64,000 bases of DNA from Spinacia oleracea (Eukaryota; Streptophyta; Magnoliopsida; Caryophyllales; Amaranthaceae): the NCBI RefSeq assembly GCF_020520425.1, contig NC_079488.1, positions 90,129,285-90,193,284 on the forward strand. The letters are read 5' to 3'. Made by a program: the position numbers and the translations under genes. Below the pieces are notes generated by a model, which worked only from the letters and a program-made list of their open reading frames with translations, did no database searches and was not told the DNA's origin. Each line of letters starts with the position of its first letter. Positions within the stretch are counted from its first letter, which is position 1. Positions 33,314 to 46,939 of this stretch are shown here, piece by piece.

Positions 33314-33481
33314 CAATGGCGGATGTTCTATATGGCACGGGTGGGCCCGCCACGAATTTTTTGTAGTGTGTTTTCAGTTACGGCCCCCTCTAAAATTTGT
33401 ATATAATTGTTTAAATTGCATACTATACTGTTTAAATTTTCTACTGCCCCCCCTCATAACAGTATCCAAGATCTGTCACTA
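33314..33481. mobile_element. decayed hAT-type MITE
   Basis: The left end CAATGGCGGAT and the inverted right end TAGTGACAGAT match at 7 of 11 bases and recall the TAGTGGCGGATC ends of common plant hAT MITEs. The flanks TACGTAAT and TGCGTAGT agree at 6 of 8 bases. It is AT-rich inside, unlike the GC-rich family. Confidence 0.45.
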
Positions 33482-33489
33482 TGCGTAGT

Positions 33490-34451
33490 ATCTTTTTTAG
33501 TAATAGTGTTCTTAAAAAAATTTGGGTTGTTAGTATTTGTATATATGTTATGATCCATATATGTGAAAAATTGACAATAAAAGATGTGGTAATTATTCGA
33601 AACCATTTTCAATAATGGTAACAAAATTACATTTTCTTGTAATCACTATGTTGTGAAAATTAGCAAATAACATAACACGTATGAAAAAATAGTATAAATA
33701 CACACTAATCCTCTCCAACTTAAATATATTTAAGTAGAGTTAAAAGACATAACTAATACTTAGCTAAGATGGTAAGCTTTCTACGTACTTCTTGATGGTC
33801 CCATGTTCAAACCCTAACAAAAACATTTTGTTTAACAATGTTAAAAGCACACCCTACATCGTTGATGTGGCGCCTTGTCATATTTAGAGAAGGTGACACA
33901 TGGCGACGTAACATGGTTTGTCTTGGAGATTTAATAATAGTATAGATTTTTGAGTGTGTCTTGTAGAGAGATAGTGATAGAGAGAGAGTCGGAGAGCCAT
34001 CCAAAAGCTCTTTCGAAGAGTCAACCAATGTACGTGCTCTAGATACATAAAAAAACATTAGGTACATCCGGTATACTGTATATTTAAAGCTATTTTATGC
34101 CTATTGATGATCCTTTTACATATTTTTCTCACATATAAGGAGAAAATGTGAGAGGAAACACGGTGTACCCGAATGCATGTAATATGTTCTACTCAAATCA
34201 TATCTCAAATATAGTTTTATTGTTTCCTATAATAAATAAAAATATTTGCCCTTGATGGGAAAGAAGTGTTGGGCTTAAAATAGATAAAAGTAGTACATAA
34301 TACTTAGACTTCTACATTTGACCCTCGTCTCGATTCGGTAAATTCAATGATGAACTTATTACCCACTTGTCAACAATGCACTCTGATTAGCTAAAAAAGG
34401 ACCTTTAACTGACTGACAGATCATCCGGAGCAGAACTTGTTAAAAATCGTA
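33490..34451. other. AT-rich intergenic DNA
   Basis: No gene, repeat array or element ends were recognised. Confidence 0.5.
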
Positions 34452-34762
34452 CTCCCTCCTTCCCATAATAGTTTTTATACTTTTCTGTTTCATCCGTCCT
34501 ATATTAGTTTTACACTTCTATTTTAAGAAATGCGGCACAATTATTTTAATACATCTCTCTTTCCACTATAAAAAATGTAGGGTTTACTCTCTCTCACATT
34601 GAATTAAATACTCAACTATCTACTTTTCAATAAACCAATACTTCACTATCTATTTTTCCATCTACCTTTCTAATAAAATAATATTTGATAATCAAACAAC
34701 AATTTATCTTCTAATATGTGCCTTGATAAGTGTTAAAATTAATCTGGGATGGAGGGAGGAAG
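34452..34762. mobile_element. Stowaway-type MITE
   Basis: Left end CTCCCTCCTTCCCATAATAG and inverted right end CTTCCTCCCTCCATCCCAGA, with TA flanks. A second end-like text (TTTCATCCGTCCTATATTAG) about 35 bases inside suggests a partial duplication. Confidence 0.68.
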
Positions 34763-35856
34763 TACTAAAAAGTAAATTGGAATTCGTAAATAGTCGCAAT
34801 CGCATCCCGATACGTCTTTGATACAGTGTGAAATAATAATCAAAAATAGAAAAACGAAAATAAACAATAGTATTAAGTTGGCGGCAAAAAATCCTCAATG
34901 CGCTATGTACACACCAAATTTGTGTCTCCCTAAACTGTCGTATGATTGAACAAAAGTCAATGTTATTTACTTGGTCCGACTTTAATCAGGTGGGTCCGCA
35001 ATCACAAAAAGGGGAAAAATATCATTTCACTTCTACATTAAACATCAAAATGCATTTAAAAACACATTTCAATTGATTTTGGGCTTGTTCCGTACCAAAA
35101 TCCCTAGAAATCCAACCGATTAATGACACGGATTAACCTAATTAACATGTTGTCATTGATCTCTTCAAAAGCTTTCGAAACATATTAAATTAAAGCCAAC
35201 GGTCGACGCTGGCTCTGGCGGTCCGCACTAGGCCCAAAGTTAAACGTTTCCCTTGATGCATGGCTTCTCCATTTCTTTAAGCTAATTTCTACTGTTTCCT
35301 ATAAATACAATAGAAATTAGGTCATTAATCACGACATAATTACGCATTAAAGTCACTCTTTTCAACTTGAAATTCTCAAACAAACTTCATTTCTGTTATA
35401 ACATGCTAATAATTGCAAACCTTTCCATAATCGCTCGTCGAATTTAATCACGATTCGTCCCTTAAGTGATTGTGTCCAATTAAATGCTCGTCATTCCCTA
35501 AGACCCATACAACCTTGGTAATAATTACGAGGACCCTTTTCAGTTCACTTTATTTTGTCATTATTATTTTCATTTCGTTTATCTAATTCAGATTTATTAT
35601 ATTTGAAATCGTTTAACTCGTGTATTAATGTGTAGGTACGATGTCGATTGATTATGTCATCACTAGATTATTTTTTGTAGGTTATTAATTGCTATTAACT
35701 AGCTTTTAGTATTTTTTTTAGAGATTTCATTAATATTCGAATCATCCATAAAACATGTTATAGGTAATTGCTTTGCTAATTAAGTTTTATTTCAATTAAT
35801 CACTTAAACAAACAAAAAAGGAAGCCAGCCTTCGCGTTGGTACCAGGGGTGCCTGC
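34763..35856. other. AT-rich intergenic DNA
   Basis: No gene is seen. Its right edge (35852-35856, CCTGC) is the target duplication of the copia-type element that follows. Confidence 0.5.
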
Positions 35857-37223
35857 TGTTAGGTTATGATACATATGACAATTCATAAATCATGCGGAAA
35901 AACCATAAAGCCAGGAAAGCATATTATTTACACATAATCATTTAGCATAGTTTAGATGCATAATCTTTGTTGCGTGCCTTCCCTAGCTGCGCCCGAACCG
36001 AACAAGAACAAGTCTTTAGGACTCCAAGTGTCGTCCCTCCGTAGATAGTCCACAGCACGTCCGGATCCGCCTTAAGCTTGACCAACTAGGATCACCCTTA
36101 AGGTACTTAGAATTTCGGCACTTATAGGCAATTGTATGACTGAATTTTTGCTCTCAAAAATCACTTTGAATACTTGAATACTCGATATAAATTGTGAGCA
36201 TTGATCACCTATTTATAGGGCATGGGTATCGGATATTAGAATCCTACTAGGAAACGATTTAGTGAATCTGAATTAATCTAAAATTCAATCACTTAATTTA
36301 TCTAGTAGACTTAGGGAATCAATCTTATATGAATCCTAACCGATCAAGGTTTTTTACGCAAGCACAAACACTCACGCAGGCGCAGCAACCCACGAGGGGC
36401 GCCGTGCGCGCGCGCGCTGAGCCCAGGCCCAGCAAGTGCTCGTAGCCCACGAGGGGCGCGCGCCTGCTGGCCTTGCTCTCGCGTTTGGGCTTTGCTTGCT
36501 TTGGTCGCGCGCGGGCTTTGCTAGGCGTTGGGCCTAGCTTCGTTCTAGGCCTTGCATCTAGCAAGGTCGTTCGATGTTTATTCGTACGCTACGCTTCCGA
36601 TTAAATTCCCGGTTCCGGAATTCATTTCCGAACAATATTTAATATTTCCGATTCCGGAATCAATTTCCGTTTCGAACAAATATTTAATATTTCCATTTCC
36701 GGAATTATTTTCCGATTCCGATAATATTTCCGATTCTGACAATATTTCCGTTTCCGGCAATATTTCCGATTCCGGCAATATTTCCATTTCCGATAATATT
36801 TTCCGATACGTACCATGTTTCCGTTTCCGGCAACATCTACGACTTGGATAATATTTATATTTCCGATACGATCCATATTTCCGTTTCCGGTAATATCATC
36901 GTTTCCGGAGTATTCATTTCTTGCCTGTGACGATCTCAGCTCCCACTGAAACCAAGATCCGTCGATTCTGAATATCCATACATGGAGTATTTAATGCCAT
37001 TAAATACTTGATCCGTTTACGTACTATTTGTGTGACCCTACGAGTTCAGTCAAGAGTAAGCTGTGGATTAATATAATTAATTCCACTTGAACTGAAGCGG
37101 CCTCTAGTCAGGCATTCAGCTCACTTGATCTCACTGAATTATTAACTTGTTAATTAATACTGAACCGCATTTATTAGACTTAACATTGAATGCATACTTG
37201 GACCAAGGGCATTATTTCCTTCA
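35857..37223 (-). repeat. 3' LTR of the complete copia-type element
   Basis: On the plus strand it starts TGTTAGGTTATGATACAT and ends CATTATTTCCTTCA. On the minus strand a TATA-like CCCTATAAATAGG lies near 36210-36222. The centre has a GC-rich part (36360-36550) and a run of TTTCCG repeats (36595-36905). Confidence 0.92.
36595..36905 (-). repeat. TTTCCG-type tandem repeat inside the LTR
   Basis: About 15 imperfect units built from TTTCCG(A/T)TTCCGG(A/C)AATAT follow one another. The same array is in the other LTRs at 45697-46010 and 49644-49970. Open frames across it on both strands are a by-product. Confidence 0.8.
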
Positions 37224-39229
37224 GTCTCCCACTTGTCCTTAGGGACAAGTGTGCATTTCCTAATTCCTTTGTCGCTCGATGCTTGCTCTTGAACATAAGG
37301 TAAGAGTTGTCATCCTTATTATGTCCAGAGGTGTTCCTCGGTTTCAGAGTTCAACTGATCAAATAAACAGATAATCATAGCCTATGATTCATCCGAGCAC
37401 GGCCATGCATTTCACAGTTTCTAGCTCTCCGAGTGGCCTTGTACAACTTTTAAGCATCTCATCCCGATTTATGGGAGGACAATCCCAATCTTGCGATCTT
37501 GAGATTAGACTTCGTTTGATAGGTGATTACCTGAGCGTTGCCTTTATAGCCTCCTTTTACGGTGCGACGGTTGGTCAACGTCAAAGCAACCAGTTCTCAA
37601 ACAAGTAATCTCAAATCACTCAGGTATTGAGGATTTAGTGTCTAATAACTTTAATGAAATTTACTTATGACAGATTTTCATCTCTTACAGTAAAGTTTCA
37701 TAGGTCTTGTCCGATACTAGTCTTCCCAAAGTAAATATCTATGCAAATGATTATGACATTGCCATGTCCACATAGTTCAAGAAACAGAACTACTAGTCAT
37801 CTTGCATTCTAATCGTCTAACGTTTTCTATGCGTCCAATTTTATAGAAAACTCCGACTAGGGACCATTTTCAACCTTTGACATTCAAGTTCACTTGATAG
37901 ACATTTCTTAGTCACAGGACTGGTCCTGACAGTCTATCTTGAATATATCGTCAAATTGAGGAGACTCATCATTTAATACTAAACCAAGATTAAATGGAAT
38001 ATGAAAAATACATTTCATATATGATAAATGTTCAACTCCAACGTTTTACAACCATGGGCCTCTAACCCATCTTTAAAACATTTCATGGAATTCAAAGCGA
38101 TGCTTGATTTCCAGTGCTACAATGTGAGTGTTGCTTCTCACTTGTTGCATAGGTTTAGTTATCATGCTTTGCTAATCTTAATATCCTTTTCATCGAATGT
38201 TCTTCGAGATATGATGATAAGACCTTTTGAGTATGTTTATTTTGTGATCTAGTCTTTCTTGCTACATTAGTGGTTCTACGCATTTTGCAATGAAGAACCA
38301 TTAAGTCAACAGACATGTGATCTTCCCAAGTTCAATGAAGAACTCATATAAACAACTCTATTTTATTGCTTCTTAGGCAATAATTACTTTTACTTCAACT
38401 GTATAGGTTGCTAGTGATGCTTTGTTTGGAATTACTTATCCAAGCAGTTCACAGATATGTGGAATACTTTCCAGCTGTATCTTAGAACATAGAAATTAAT
38501 ATTTTAATATCCCACGCAACAACTCATGGTCTCCAATCCATGTTGCCATTTCAAAACACGATGCTCTATAGCTCGTCCTTATCAATGGTTAACTCCAAAG
38601 GGTCTTGCTTGATCCTTTGCCAGTGTTTATGCGTGTAGCATCAATATTTAGCATATCTTTATTTCCTTGAATCAAGAACTATTCCTATGTACCTTTTCAA
38701 GTACCATAAGTATTCTTGATCTCAATCTAGTTGATCTTCACTTAGATCAATAGAGATTGGTATATGTTCGTCATGCCTAAATCATACGATACGTTTTTGG
38801 CGATCCTCATATTATATCATACATGATAAATTCTTTTGCAGAATAATTCCCAATAGAATTCTATTCATGTAACTTTAGCTTATCTAGTTTCAGTAGATAC
38901 TAAATTCAGCTAAATTCTTTGACATATAATATAGGTTAAGAATCTCATTTAGACTCTTTGATGTTTAACTTAGTAAATGCTTATACATAGTTCAAACATC
39001 CTTTACTTAGATTTATTCACATGGGTCAAATATCTCCAATGGAGACTTTCGTGTTTGATTTAGTAAATGCCATTACTTAATCCAAAACAATATCATAAGA
39101 TCTTTGTAAATAGATCTTAATACCCAGTATGTACTAAGTTTCGCCATGGTCCATCATTGATGAATAATCTCAAATCTAAGTCATTAGCATTTGAATGTTA
39201 TTTTACAATAGAGAGATATGTGTGTGATA

Positions 39230-39706
39230 CACATAGGACCAATTAAGTTTTTATGTACTCCCACTAAACTTCTTATATATCTATAAGAATCATGTATATT
39301 TTATGAAACTAAAATATTTATTAGCTTCACTAAAATACATTTCTAATTCCCAATTGCTTGCTTAAATCTGTACTTAGATTTCATAAGCTAGCTTTCTTTT
39401 TCAAGCATTTATTTGGATCCACAAATCCTATTACATACCATGTACATAGTTTATTCCAAAATTTTATTGAGGAATTGTTTTGTCATCCAATTGCCATATG
39501 TACCAATATGCAATCATTGCTTGAATTATAGACTTAAGCATTACGATTTTGCATGAGGTTTCAACACAATCCACACCGTGAATTTGCTTGTAACCTTTAG
39601 CAACTAATCTAGCTTTGTGTGTGAACACACTTTCATGTTTGATGGTTTTTATCCTTAAAACAAACTTGCAACCAATATGTGTAAAACTATTCTTGCAAAT
39701 CAACAA
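39230..39706 (-). pseudogene. decayed copia reverse transcriptase
   Basis: On the minus strand a short frame reads KARLVAKGYKQIHGVD, the conserved start of copia RVT_2. Further on, in broken frames, come remnants of the GFVDP and YGLKQAS motifs (near 39335-39425). Stops and shifts separate them, so no enzyme could be made. Confidence 0.75.
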
Positions 39707-42700
39707 AATTTCAATTTTGTCATCAAAACATTGAGTATGTTTTATGGCCTCTAACCATTTAAAACATTTGAGTCTATATATGGCCTCTAACCATTTTAGG
39801 GAATCTGGGTTTCGTCATAGCTTTCTTACAGGTCACAAACTCATTAATCTACATGATAATAGTTTGACTGTAAGTTGTAGGTTTCTTCACTATCTAATAG
39901 AAGAATTGCATAGTTTCAGTGACCTGAACTCCATGTTTCTTCACTATAGAAGAATCTCATAGTTTCAGTGATTTGAACTCTATGCCTACTTGGGTATAGA
40001 ACATCAAACAACAGAATATCAATAGCCACTTGAAAGTCCTTTGAATATTCTGTTCTCCTTGAAGCACTTGTAAAGTCTTCTAAGAGAAGTCTATTCTTTA
40101 AAGCCACTTCTAAAGTCCTTAAAGAATAAGTTCGGGTTTTCTGAAGTGCTTCGAAAAGCCTCCGGAATGTCCGTTTATGTTTGTTGTTCGCCTCGAAGAC
40201 TTTCGAGGTCTATTTTCTCCCACTTGTCATTCTGGAAACGAATCTCCAAAAGGACACCATTTCGAGCAAACAAACATTATGTTCTCAAAAATTCGTGGTA
40301 GAAACAATACCCTTGTGTCTCATTTGAATAAATCACAATGAAACGTATATCTATACTTGGGCCTTAGTTCGTTGAATAACAAACACTAAGCTCCCACTGA
40401 GTTTAGCAACTCTCTAGATATATTTTATGAAAAGTTATTATGAAATTACTTTTCAATAGCTTTGACGAATTTGGTTTAGTTTGGTGGTAGTTGAGCATTT
40501 TGTTTTAGAAATTATAGGAAAAGTCTTTATGATTCATCATTGATCGAATCAAGTACTAATTGACTTCGATTATTCCAACGTAGATATGCCATATCTTATG
40601 GAGCTAGATTGTAAAATTACAACACACAATCATTGATGATCATATTTGGTCTCAAGTAATCATCAACATGATCTAACCTAGATCTTTATGATTTCTTGCC
40701 AAGTGGATTTGATACTTCTGAATCTTTGAACTAGCCAAACAGATTCAACTTATATCACATTTGAGTAAATAAACCTATATTCACTCAAATCCATGTGAAA
40801 TAATAAAGTCATAAAATCTTTCTTTAGCTTTGAACTCTATCGTCTAGGCGTTCTAACAATAGTTCATATTCTTTGTTACTTTCAACAAGTAAGACTAGCT
40901 TGTCTTAAGTTGATCTAGAAATCAACCAACTTTCAAAACTCCATTAAAATAGAGCTTGTGAATGTTAACTTGTTGATATGGTCTAAGCAACAATGCCAAA
41001 GATTAATGGAACTCAAATCAAGGGTTTGATTTGAACCTAGTAAAGTTTTTATTGTTAAAGAGTTGTTTTTTTTAATCAAGCATATTGACTCATCCCGTAA
41101 ATGACCATTTTATTCAAATAAACAAACAAACAAACATTGTTTTTGTTCTTCTGAATGTGAGTCTTTCTGTGTTTGAAGCAGAAATTTAGGTATGCTGATT
41201 ATGGAACAAAATAGCCATTTAGTTCCAGCCTTGAAAGGACTTAAAACAAACTAGATGACCCTACAACTAATGTAGCATTGCCATGCTTCATTTCCCACTT
41301 GTAGGTCATTAGTGTAGCCTAGCTTCCATTGTTTGAGTTATTACCGAAGTAAGAACCTCAAGCGGTATATGATACCAAGGAAGTTTGATTGCTAGGTCAC
41401 TTTTCTTTAAACATAAACTTATAGGTAGAAACGGAATCGTAAATTCCTTTCATTTGTTCCTTGTTTTCCTATTTCTTGTACCCTTTCTTATAGTCTTAAG
41501 AATTGAATTCTATAGTGTTGACTTTTATACTTTGTTAGACATGTCCGATGTCATTCCAACAGAGTTCTTACCATTTTATTTATGTTGAATATTCTGTTTC
41601 AACTAGATGATCTTACCAGAAGCTTCTAAAGTTCTCTAAGCATCGATCTATTCGAATGTCTAGGGACTAGACTCATTCGAGAATTAAATGGAAAAAATAT
41701 TTTAGGTTGTTAACCATTGGTAAAGCTGAGCGTTTAAACTCAATGCTTTATGATCTCAAAACTACATTGTATTTTGAATTCACAAGCACCAATTGGTTTG
41801 CCATTCGATTTTGATATTCGAAAACAACCATAAAAGTCGCTAAAAGAAACGTACATTTTAAATTGCTCATTTTCTCTCATTTCCGTGAATCGTTCTTGGA
41901 TTCACTACCAATCGAGGAAATTTACTGTTACCTTTCTAAAAGGATTTACTGCAGTGCAAGATATTTAATTATAAACAATAATTAAAACATACATTGAAGC
42001 ATGCAAAGTCTAAACATTTATCATGAGTAATAACTTGAAAATTAAAGCAATCATGCAATTTCAACAAGTTATTAGCATTTTATTCGAATTTATTGTTCCG
42101 GCAGGTGTGAATAAAATAATTTCAAGATCCTAAAATCATTGAAGAATTAAGCACAGTTTGTCGACTTAATCCTAAAACATCTTAGGTAAGCAAAAGCCTT
42201 TTGCTAATAGTCTAGAAACTATTCTTGGTTGATAGGTACGTCTAAGAACTTATTAGGTAAACCTATCAATTTTGCCACGACATAAAAGGACTCCTTACTT
42301 ATATCGTTGAGTTTCACCAAAACTAACATGTAGTCATAATTATTTGTGTACCTTGCCCCTTTAGGACCAATAAGTAACACCTCGCTGAGCGAAAACTATT
42401 ACTAGATTGATGTAAAGGATATCCAAGCAAGTGTATATTTTGGCATGGCACCTTTTAACTCAATTTTTAAGTTTGGAACTTAAGGCTCTTACTATGTTGG
42501 TTAGATTTTAAGTGAACTAAAATCCTTAATCATGCAACATAATCAAGCCGTAATCTCATGCATAATTAAGACATATTTAAAGCAATAAATAACTTAAAGC
42601 ATGCATAAGATAAATGTGATCTAGTATGGCTCGACTTCATCTTGAAGCTTTAACTTCAAAGTCCGTCTTGAAAATCTCCGTGGGAGGCACCATTTTCTTC

Positions 42701-43629
42701 AAATAGGATAAGCTATAATTAAAACTAATTACAACTATTTGATGGTACGCAGACCATATTTGAATTGAAAAACAACTTTGGTACTTTAGACCAATTACAT
42801 TCAAATTAATGGTACGCAGACCATATTTTCTATCCTATTTGGGCCATACTAGTCACTTCATAACCTGCAAAACAGTACATATACAATATATACCATTCAC
42901 CCATTCATTATCATGAATGGCCCACATAGCTGGTTAGTAAAACACATTATGCATCACATAAACATTTGCATCAATTAATCAAGGGCACCAATAATCTACA
43001 AATTATTCAGTCCTTATTAATTCTAATCAAGTTGTTTTAACCTTAAGGATTTGTAGACCTAATCAAGAGTATAAGACTAAAAAGGGCTCCCACTTAAACC
43101 AATAAATTCATATGCTTTACTAATTTTAAACATAAAAATGTATTTCTAGTCTAACCGGAAACATACAAATTTAATTAAAATTTAAAGCTCATATAAATTT
43201 ATAATTGAATCCATAAATTTAATTTAATTTCAGTCGTATTTAAATTAATTCATGATTTTAATTTTAGAAAAATAATTAGAATAAATAAAATTTATTATAA
43301 TTACAATATTCAAAATTAAAATCCAAGAAAATAATTTAAATTATTAATTTCAAAATTAATTAAAATTACGTAAACTGAAAATTTCAAATTAAAATTTCAA
43401 AACGATCTAATCGCAACGCAACAATCCCACGCAACGCACGCCCATGGGCCACACGCACACAGCCATCGCTGGCCATGTGCGCGCAGCCCATGCGCTGCCT
43501 CGCATCGCTGCTGCTCACCATCGCAAGGCATCACGCGAGCTGGTGCTCGCTGCGCGCGCCAGCGCTCGACGCACGAGCATGCTGCCGCAGCCCATCGCTG
43601 GGCGCAGCGCTTGTCGCACGTCGCAACAC

Positions 43630-43868
43630 GCACTCGCACGCCATCGCTGGGCGCAGCGCTCGTCGCACGCACAACAAGCACTCGCACGCCATCGCTGGGC
43701 GCAGCGCTCGTCGCACGCACAACAAGCACTCGCACGCCATCGCTGGGCGCAGCGCTCGTCGCACGCACAACAAGCACTCGCACGCCATCGCTGGGCGCAG
43801 CGCTCGTCGCACGCACAACAAGCACTCGCACGCCATCGCTGGGCACAGCGCTCGTCGCACGCACAATA
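43630..43868 (-). repeat. 48-bp GC-rich tandem repeat in the element leader
   Basis: About five units of 48 bp (CATCGCTGGGCGCAGCGCTC is the core) follow each other almost without change. As 48 is a multiple of three and the unit has no stops, several frames on both strands stay open across 43397-44198. It sits about 1.1 kb inside the primer site, where a leader or gag would lie. No protein family is recognised. Confidence 0.85.
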
Positions 43869-44943
43869 GCGCTCGCTGCGCGCGAGCGATCGATGCTTGG
43901 CGCAGCACTCGTGGCACCCGAGCTTACGCTCGCTGCGCGCGAGGCTCCGCACGCTTGCGCGAGGCAGTGCGCGCTGTGGCGCAGCTCGCTTGCTGCCCAC
44001 ACGCGACTGCTCGTGCCTTGCTCTCGCCCTCGCCCATTCGCCCATTGCACACAGCCCACGCCACAAGGCAGGGCTGTTGCCTTGTGCTTGTGCACCATGG
44101 CCTTGCTCATTGCATTCGTACCGCATGGGCGACGAGCTCCCTTGCTCGTCGTCACATGCCCGCACTATACAACACCCCTTAAGCGTAACACGTAGCATCC
44201 ATTTCTTTGTGCGTGCAAGTTATATGAGCGAATCGCATAAAAATTTAAAATTTATATTCAAAATTAATGACAAATTAATAAATAATATTAATTTCATAAT
44301 TTTAGGGCGAAAAATCGAAAATTTATTATTCAATTGATTTCCGATTAACATGGATTCAAGTCTAGGTCATAAAAATTTAAAATTTAACATAAATTTACAA
44401 TTTTTATGGTGGTTTTTAATCATAGGTATCTAATTAAATTATAACTAATTATGAAAATCAAATTAATTCAAAATTATTCCAATTTTCAACAAATTAATCA
44501 TAATTACAAATTAGATTGCATAATTAACAAGGCTAGGCATTCAAACTTGTTAAACATATATAGTAGGTCAATCAAGAATTCAAGATTTATCAAGAAGAAT
44601 CGCAAATATTTAATTTAACATCTTAAATTTACGAAATTTTGCATTTGAAAAACTAAAACCTTCGAAAAGTCATAGTTAGGCTTCGAATTTGAGAATTCTG
44701 GGTTCGGCCGAAAAACATTATTTATGTCAAAATTTTAGAATGCCTTTTACATCCGGAATTGACACAAAAATCACTCGATTTGGATGAGTAACGAAGAAAC
44801 TGCCGAAAAACTGCGTACGTATAATTAAATAAACGCAATTTGCAATTAATTAACAATTACAAAAATTAATCACCCCTTTTAATTCTTGCAAATTTGTAAT
44901 ATTTAACCATGTTCATGCAATTTAGATTATGAAAATAATAAGA

Positions 44944-44957
44944 GGCTCGTGATACCA
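44944..44957 (-). promoter_or_regulatory. primer binding site of the copia-type element
   Basis: The minus strand reads TGGTATCACGAGCC, close to the TGGTATCAGAGC site used by plant copia elements (initiator tRNA-Met). It is one base away from the LTR end, which fixes the direction of the element. Confidence 0.85.
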
Positions 44958-44958
44958 C

Positions 44959-46325
44959 TGTTAGGTTATGATACAAATGACAATTCATAAATCATGCGGA
45001 AAAACCATAAAGCCAGGAAAGCATGTTATTTACACATAATCATTTAGCATAGTTTAGATGCATACTCTTTGTTGCGTGCCTTCCCTAGCTGCGCCCGAAC
45101 CAAACAAGAACAAGTCTTTAGGACTCCAAGTGTCGTCCCTCCGTAGATAGTCCACAGCACGTCCGGATCCGCCTTAAGCTTGACCAACTAGGATCGCCCT
45201 TAAGGTACTTAGAATTTTCGGCACTTATAGGCAATTGTATGACTGAATTTTCGCTCTCAAAAATCACTTTGAATACTTGAATACTCGATATAAATTGTGA
45301 GCATTGATCACCTATTTATAGGGATGGGTATCGTATATTAGAATCCTACTAGGAAACGATTTAGTGAATCTGAATTAATCTAAAATTCAATCACTTAATT
45401 TATCTAGTAGACTTAGGGAATCAATCTTATACGAATCCTAACCGATCAAGGTTTCGTACGCAAGCACAAACACTCACGCAGGCGCAGCAGCCCACGAGGG
45501 GCGTCGTGCGCGCGCGCGCTGAGCCCAGGCCCAACAAGTGCTCTTAGCCCACGAGGGGCGCGCGCCTGCTGGCCTTGCTCTCGCGTTTGGGCTTTGCTTT
45601 CTTTGGTCGCGCGCGGGATTTGCTAGGCGTTGGGCCTAGCTTCGTGCTAGGCCTTGCGTCTAGCAAGGTCGTCCGATGTTTATTCGTACGCTACGCTACC
45701 GATTAAATTCCCGGTTCCGGAATTCATTTCCGAACAATATTTAATATTTCCGATTCCGGAATCAATTTCCGTTTCGAACAAATATTTAATATTTCCATTT
45801 CCGGAATTATTTTCCGATTCCGATAATATTTCCGATTCTGACAATATTTCCGTTTCCGGCAATATTTCCGATTCCGGCAATATTTCCATTTCCGATAATA
45901 TTTTACGATACGTACCATGTTTCCGTTTCCGGCAACATCTACGACTTGGATAATATTTATATTTCCGATACGATCCATATTTCCGTTTCCGGTAATATCA
46001 TCGTTTCCGGAGTATTCATTTCTTCCCTGTGACGATCTCAGCTCCCACTGAAACCAAGATCCGTCGATTCCGAATATCCATAGATGGAGTATTTAATGCC
46101 ATTAAATACTTGATCCGTTTACGTACTATTTGTGTGACCCTACGGGTTCAGTCAAGAGTAAGCTGTGGATTAATATAATTAATTCCACTTGAACTGAAGC
46201 GGCCTCTAGTCAGGCATTCAGCTCACTTGATCTCACTGAATTATTAACTTGTTAATTAATACTGAACCGCATTTATTAGACTTAACATTGAATGCATACT
46301 TGGACCAAGGGCATTATTTCCTTCA
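44959..46325 (-). repeat. 5' LTR of the complete copia-type element
   Basis: Same length and ends as the LTR at 35857-37223, with scattered single-base differences and two or three one-base gaps. It contains the minus-strand promoter. Confidence 0.92.
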
Positions 46326-46330
46326 CCTGC

Positions 46331-46707
46331 CTATATATATAACAAGTGAGAAACGATGGGTCCAGCGTGCTTCTCTTTGCACAAGCGAGAGTCGCTGGCA
46401 TCTGGCGCTTATCACTGGTGCTAAGGCTGAACGTTTCCGCATCCGGTTAATAAAAGAAATCTAGCGCTGTTAATTACACTCGTTCTTGCAGGTATAATTG
46501 GGGTTTTCATTGTGTTCTTAGTATGATTAATCATGCATTACTCGTGCAATTTAGTAACTAACGATTTATTTTGCAGGGGCTATAATTAGGATCGAGGGTT
46601 ACCAGCATGATTTGGTTGTGTGCGCCTTAACAGGTGCAATACGCCTGATCTAGTGGGGCCGCTGGGTTCTGGAGGGCGCCGCTGGGTGCTAGCATTAACC
46701 ACTAGCT
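46331..46707. other. unassigned spacer
   Basis: The text has intron-like acceptors (TTCTTGCAG at 46482-46490, ATTTTGCAG near 46568-46576) but no supported exon. It may be part of the same old unit as the fragment at 46708-46935. Confidence 0.3.
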
Positions 46708-46935
46708 TTAGCGGTTCACTTTGGACTTAGCGTGAACCTCTGTTTCATCGCATGCATTCGCGATTACAGCGGAAGCCCCAAAGGCAGCTCGCGAAGTTGC
46801 CTTCAACTCCAGCAAGAGATGGTTATACGCTAGGCTACTCCATCTATACCCAAAGACACCTCTAAGGTCCCTCAATGAGGGAAAGTAGCGCACATGAACA
46901 TGGCTGCTCCTACCAGGGACTATCACCACCAGCAA
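46708..46935 (-). pseudogene. possible plant mobile domain fragment
   Basis: The 75-residue frame contains VHVRYFPSLRDLRGVFGYRW followed by SLAYNHLLLELKATSRAAFG. This recalls the FLPLLRDL...YxWGxAALAxLYREL stretch of the aminotransferase-like plant mobile domain, which occurs in transposons and in MAIN-like proteins. The glycine after W is missing, and the frame is short and alone. The match is from memory and is tentative. Confidence 0.35.
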
Positions 46936-46939
46936 AAAT

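Larger units (their letters stand above)
35857..46325 (-). mobile_element. complete copia-type LTR retrotransposon without working genes
   Basis: Two 1367-bp direct LTRs (35857-37223 and 44959-46325) bound a 7.7-kb interior. CCTGC flanks both sides (35852-35856 and 46326-46330). The primer site beside the right LTR shows that it is read on the minus strand. A short reverse transcriptase remnant near 39230-39706 assigns it to Ty1/copia. There is no gag-pol frame; stops are everywhere. The LTRs differ by only about 2-3 percent by eye, so it inserted fairly recently. Confidence 0.92.

Noticed and set aside
36552..36876. Repeat-like proteins (DSGNISVSGN on one strand, RKYCRNRKY on the other)
   Set aside because: They translate the TTTCCG array of the LTR and recur in all LTR copies on both strands.
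37384..38252. 74-codon frames repeated identically at 50441 and 51085
   Set aside because: They lie on the plus strand of a minus-strand retroelement; identity reflects shared ancestry of the copies, and no motif is present.
43397..44198. Long open frames on both strands (up to about 250 codons)
   Set aside because: They arise from a stop-free GC-rich 48-bp tandem repeat whose length is a multiple of three; no domain, and similar frames exist in several registers.
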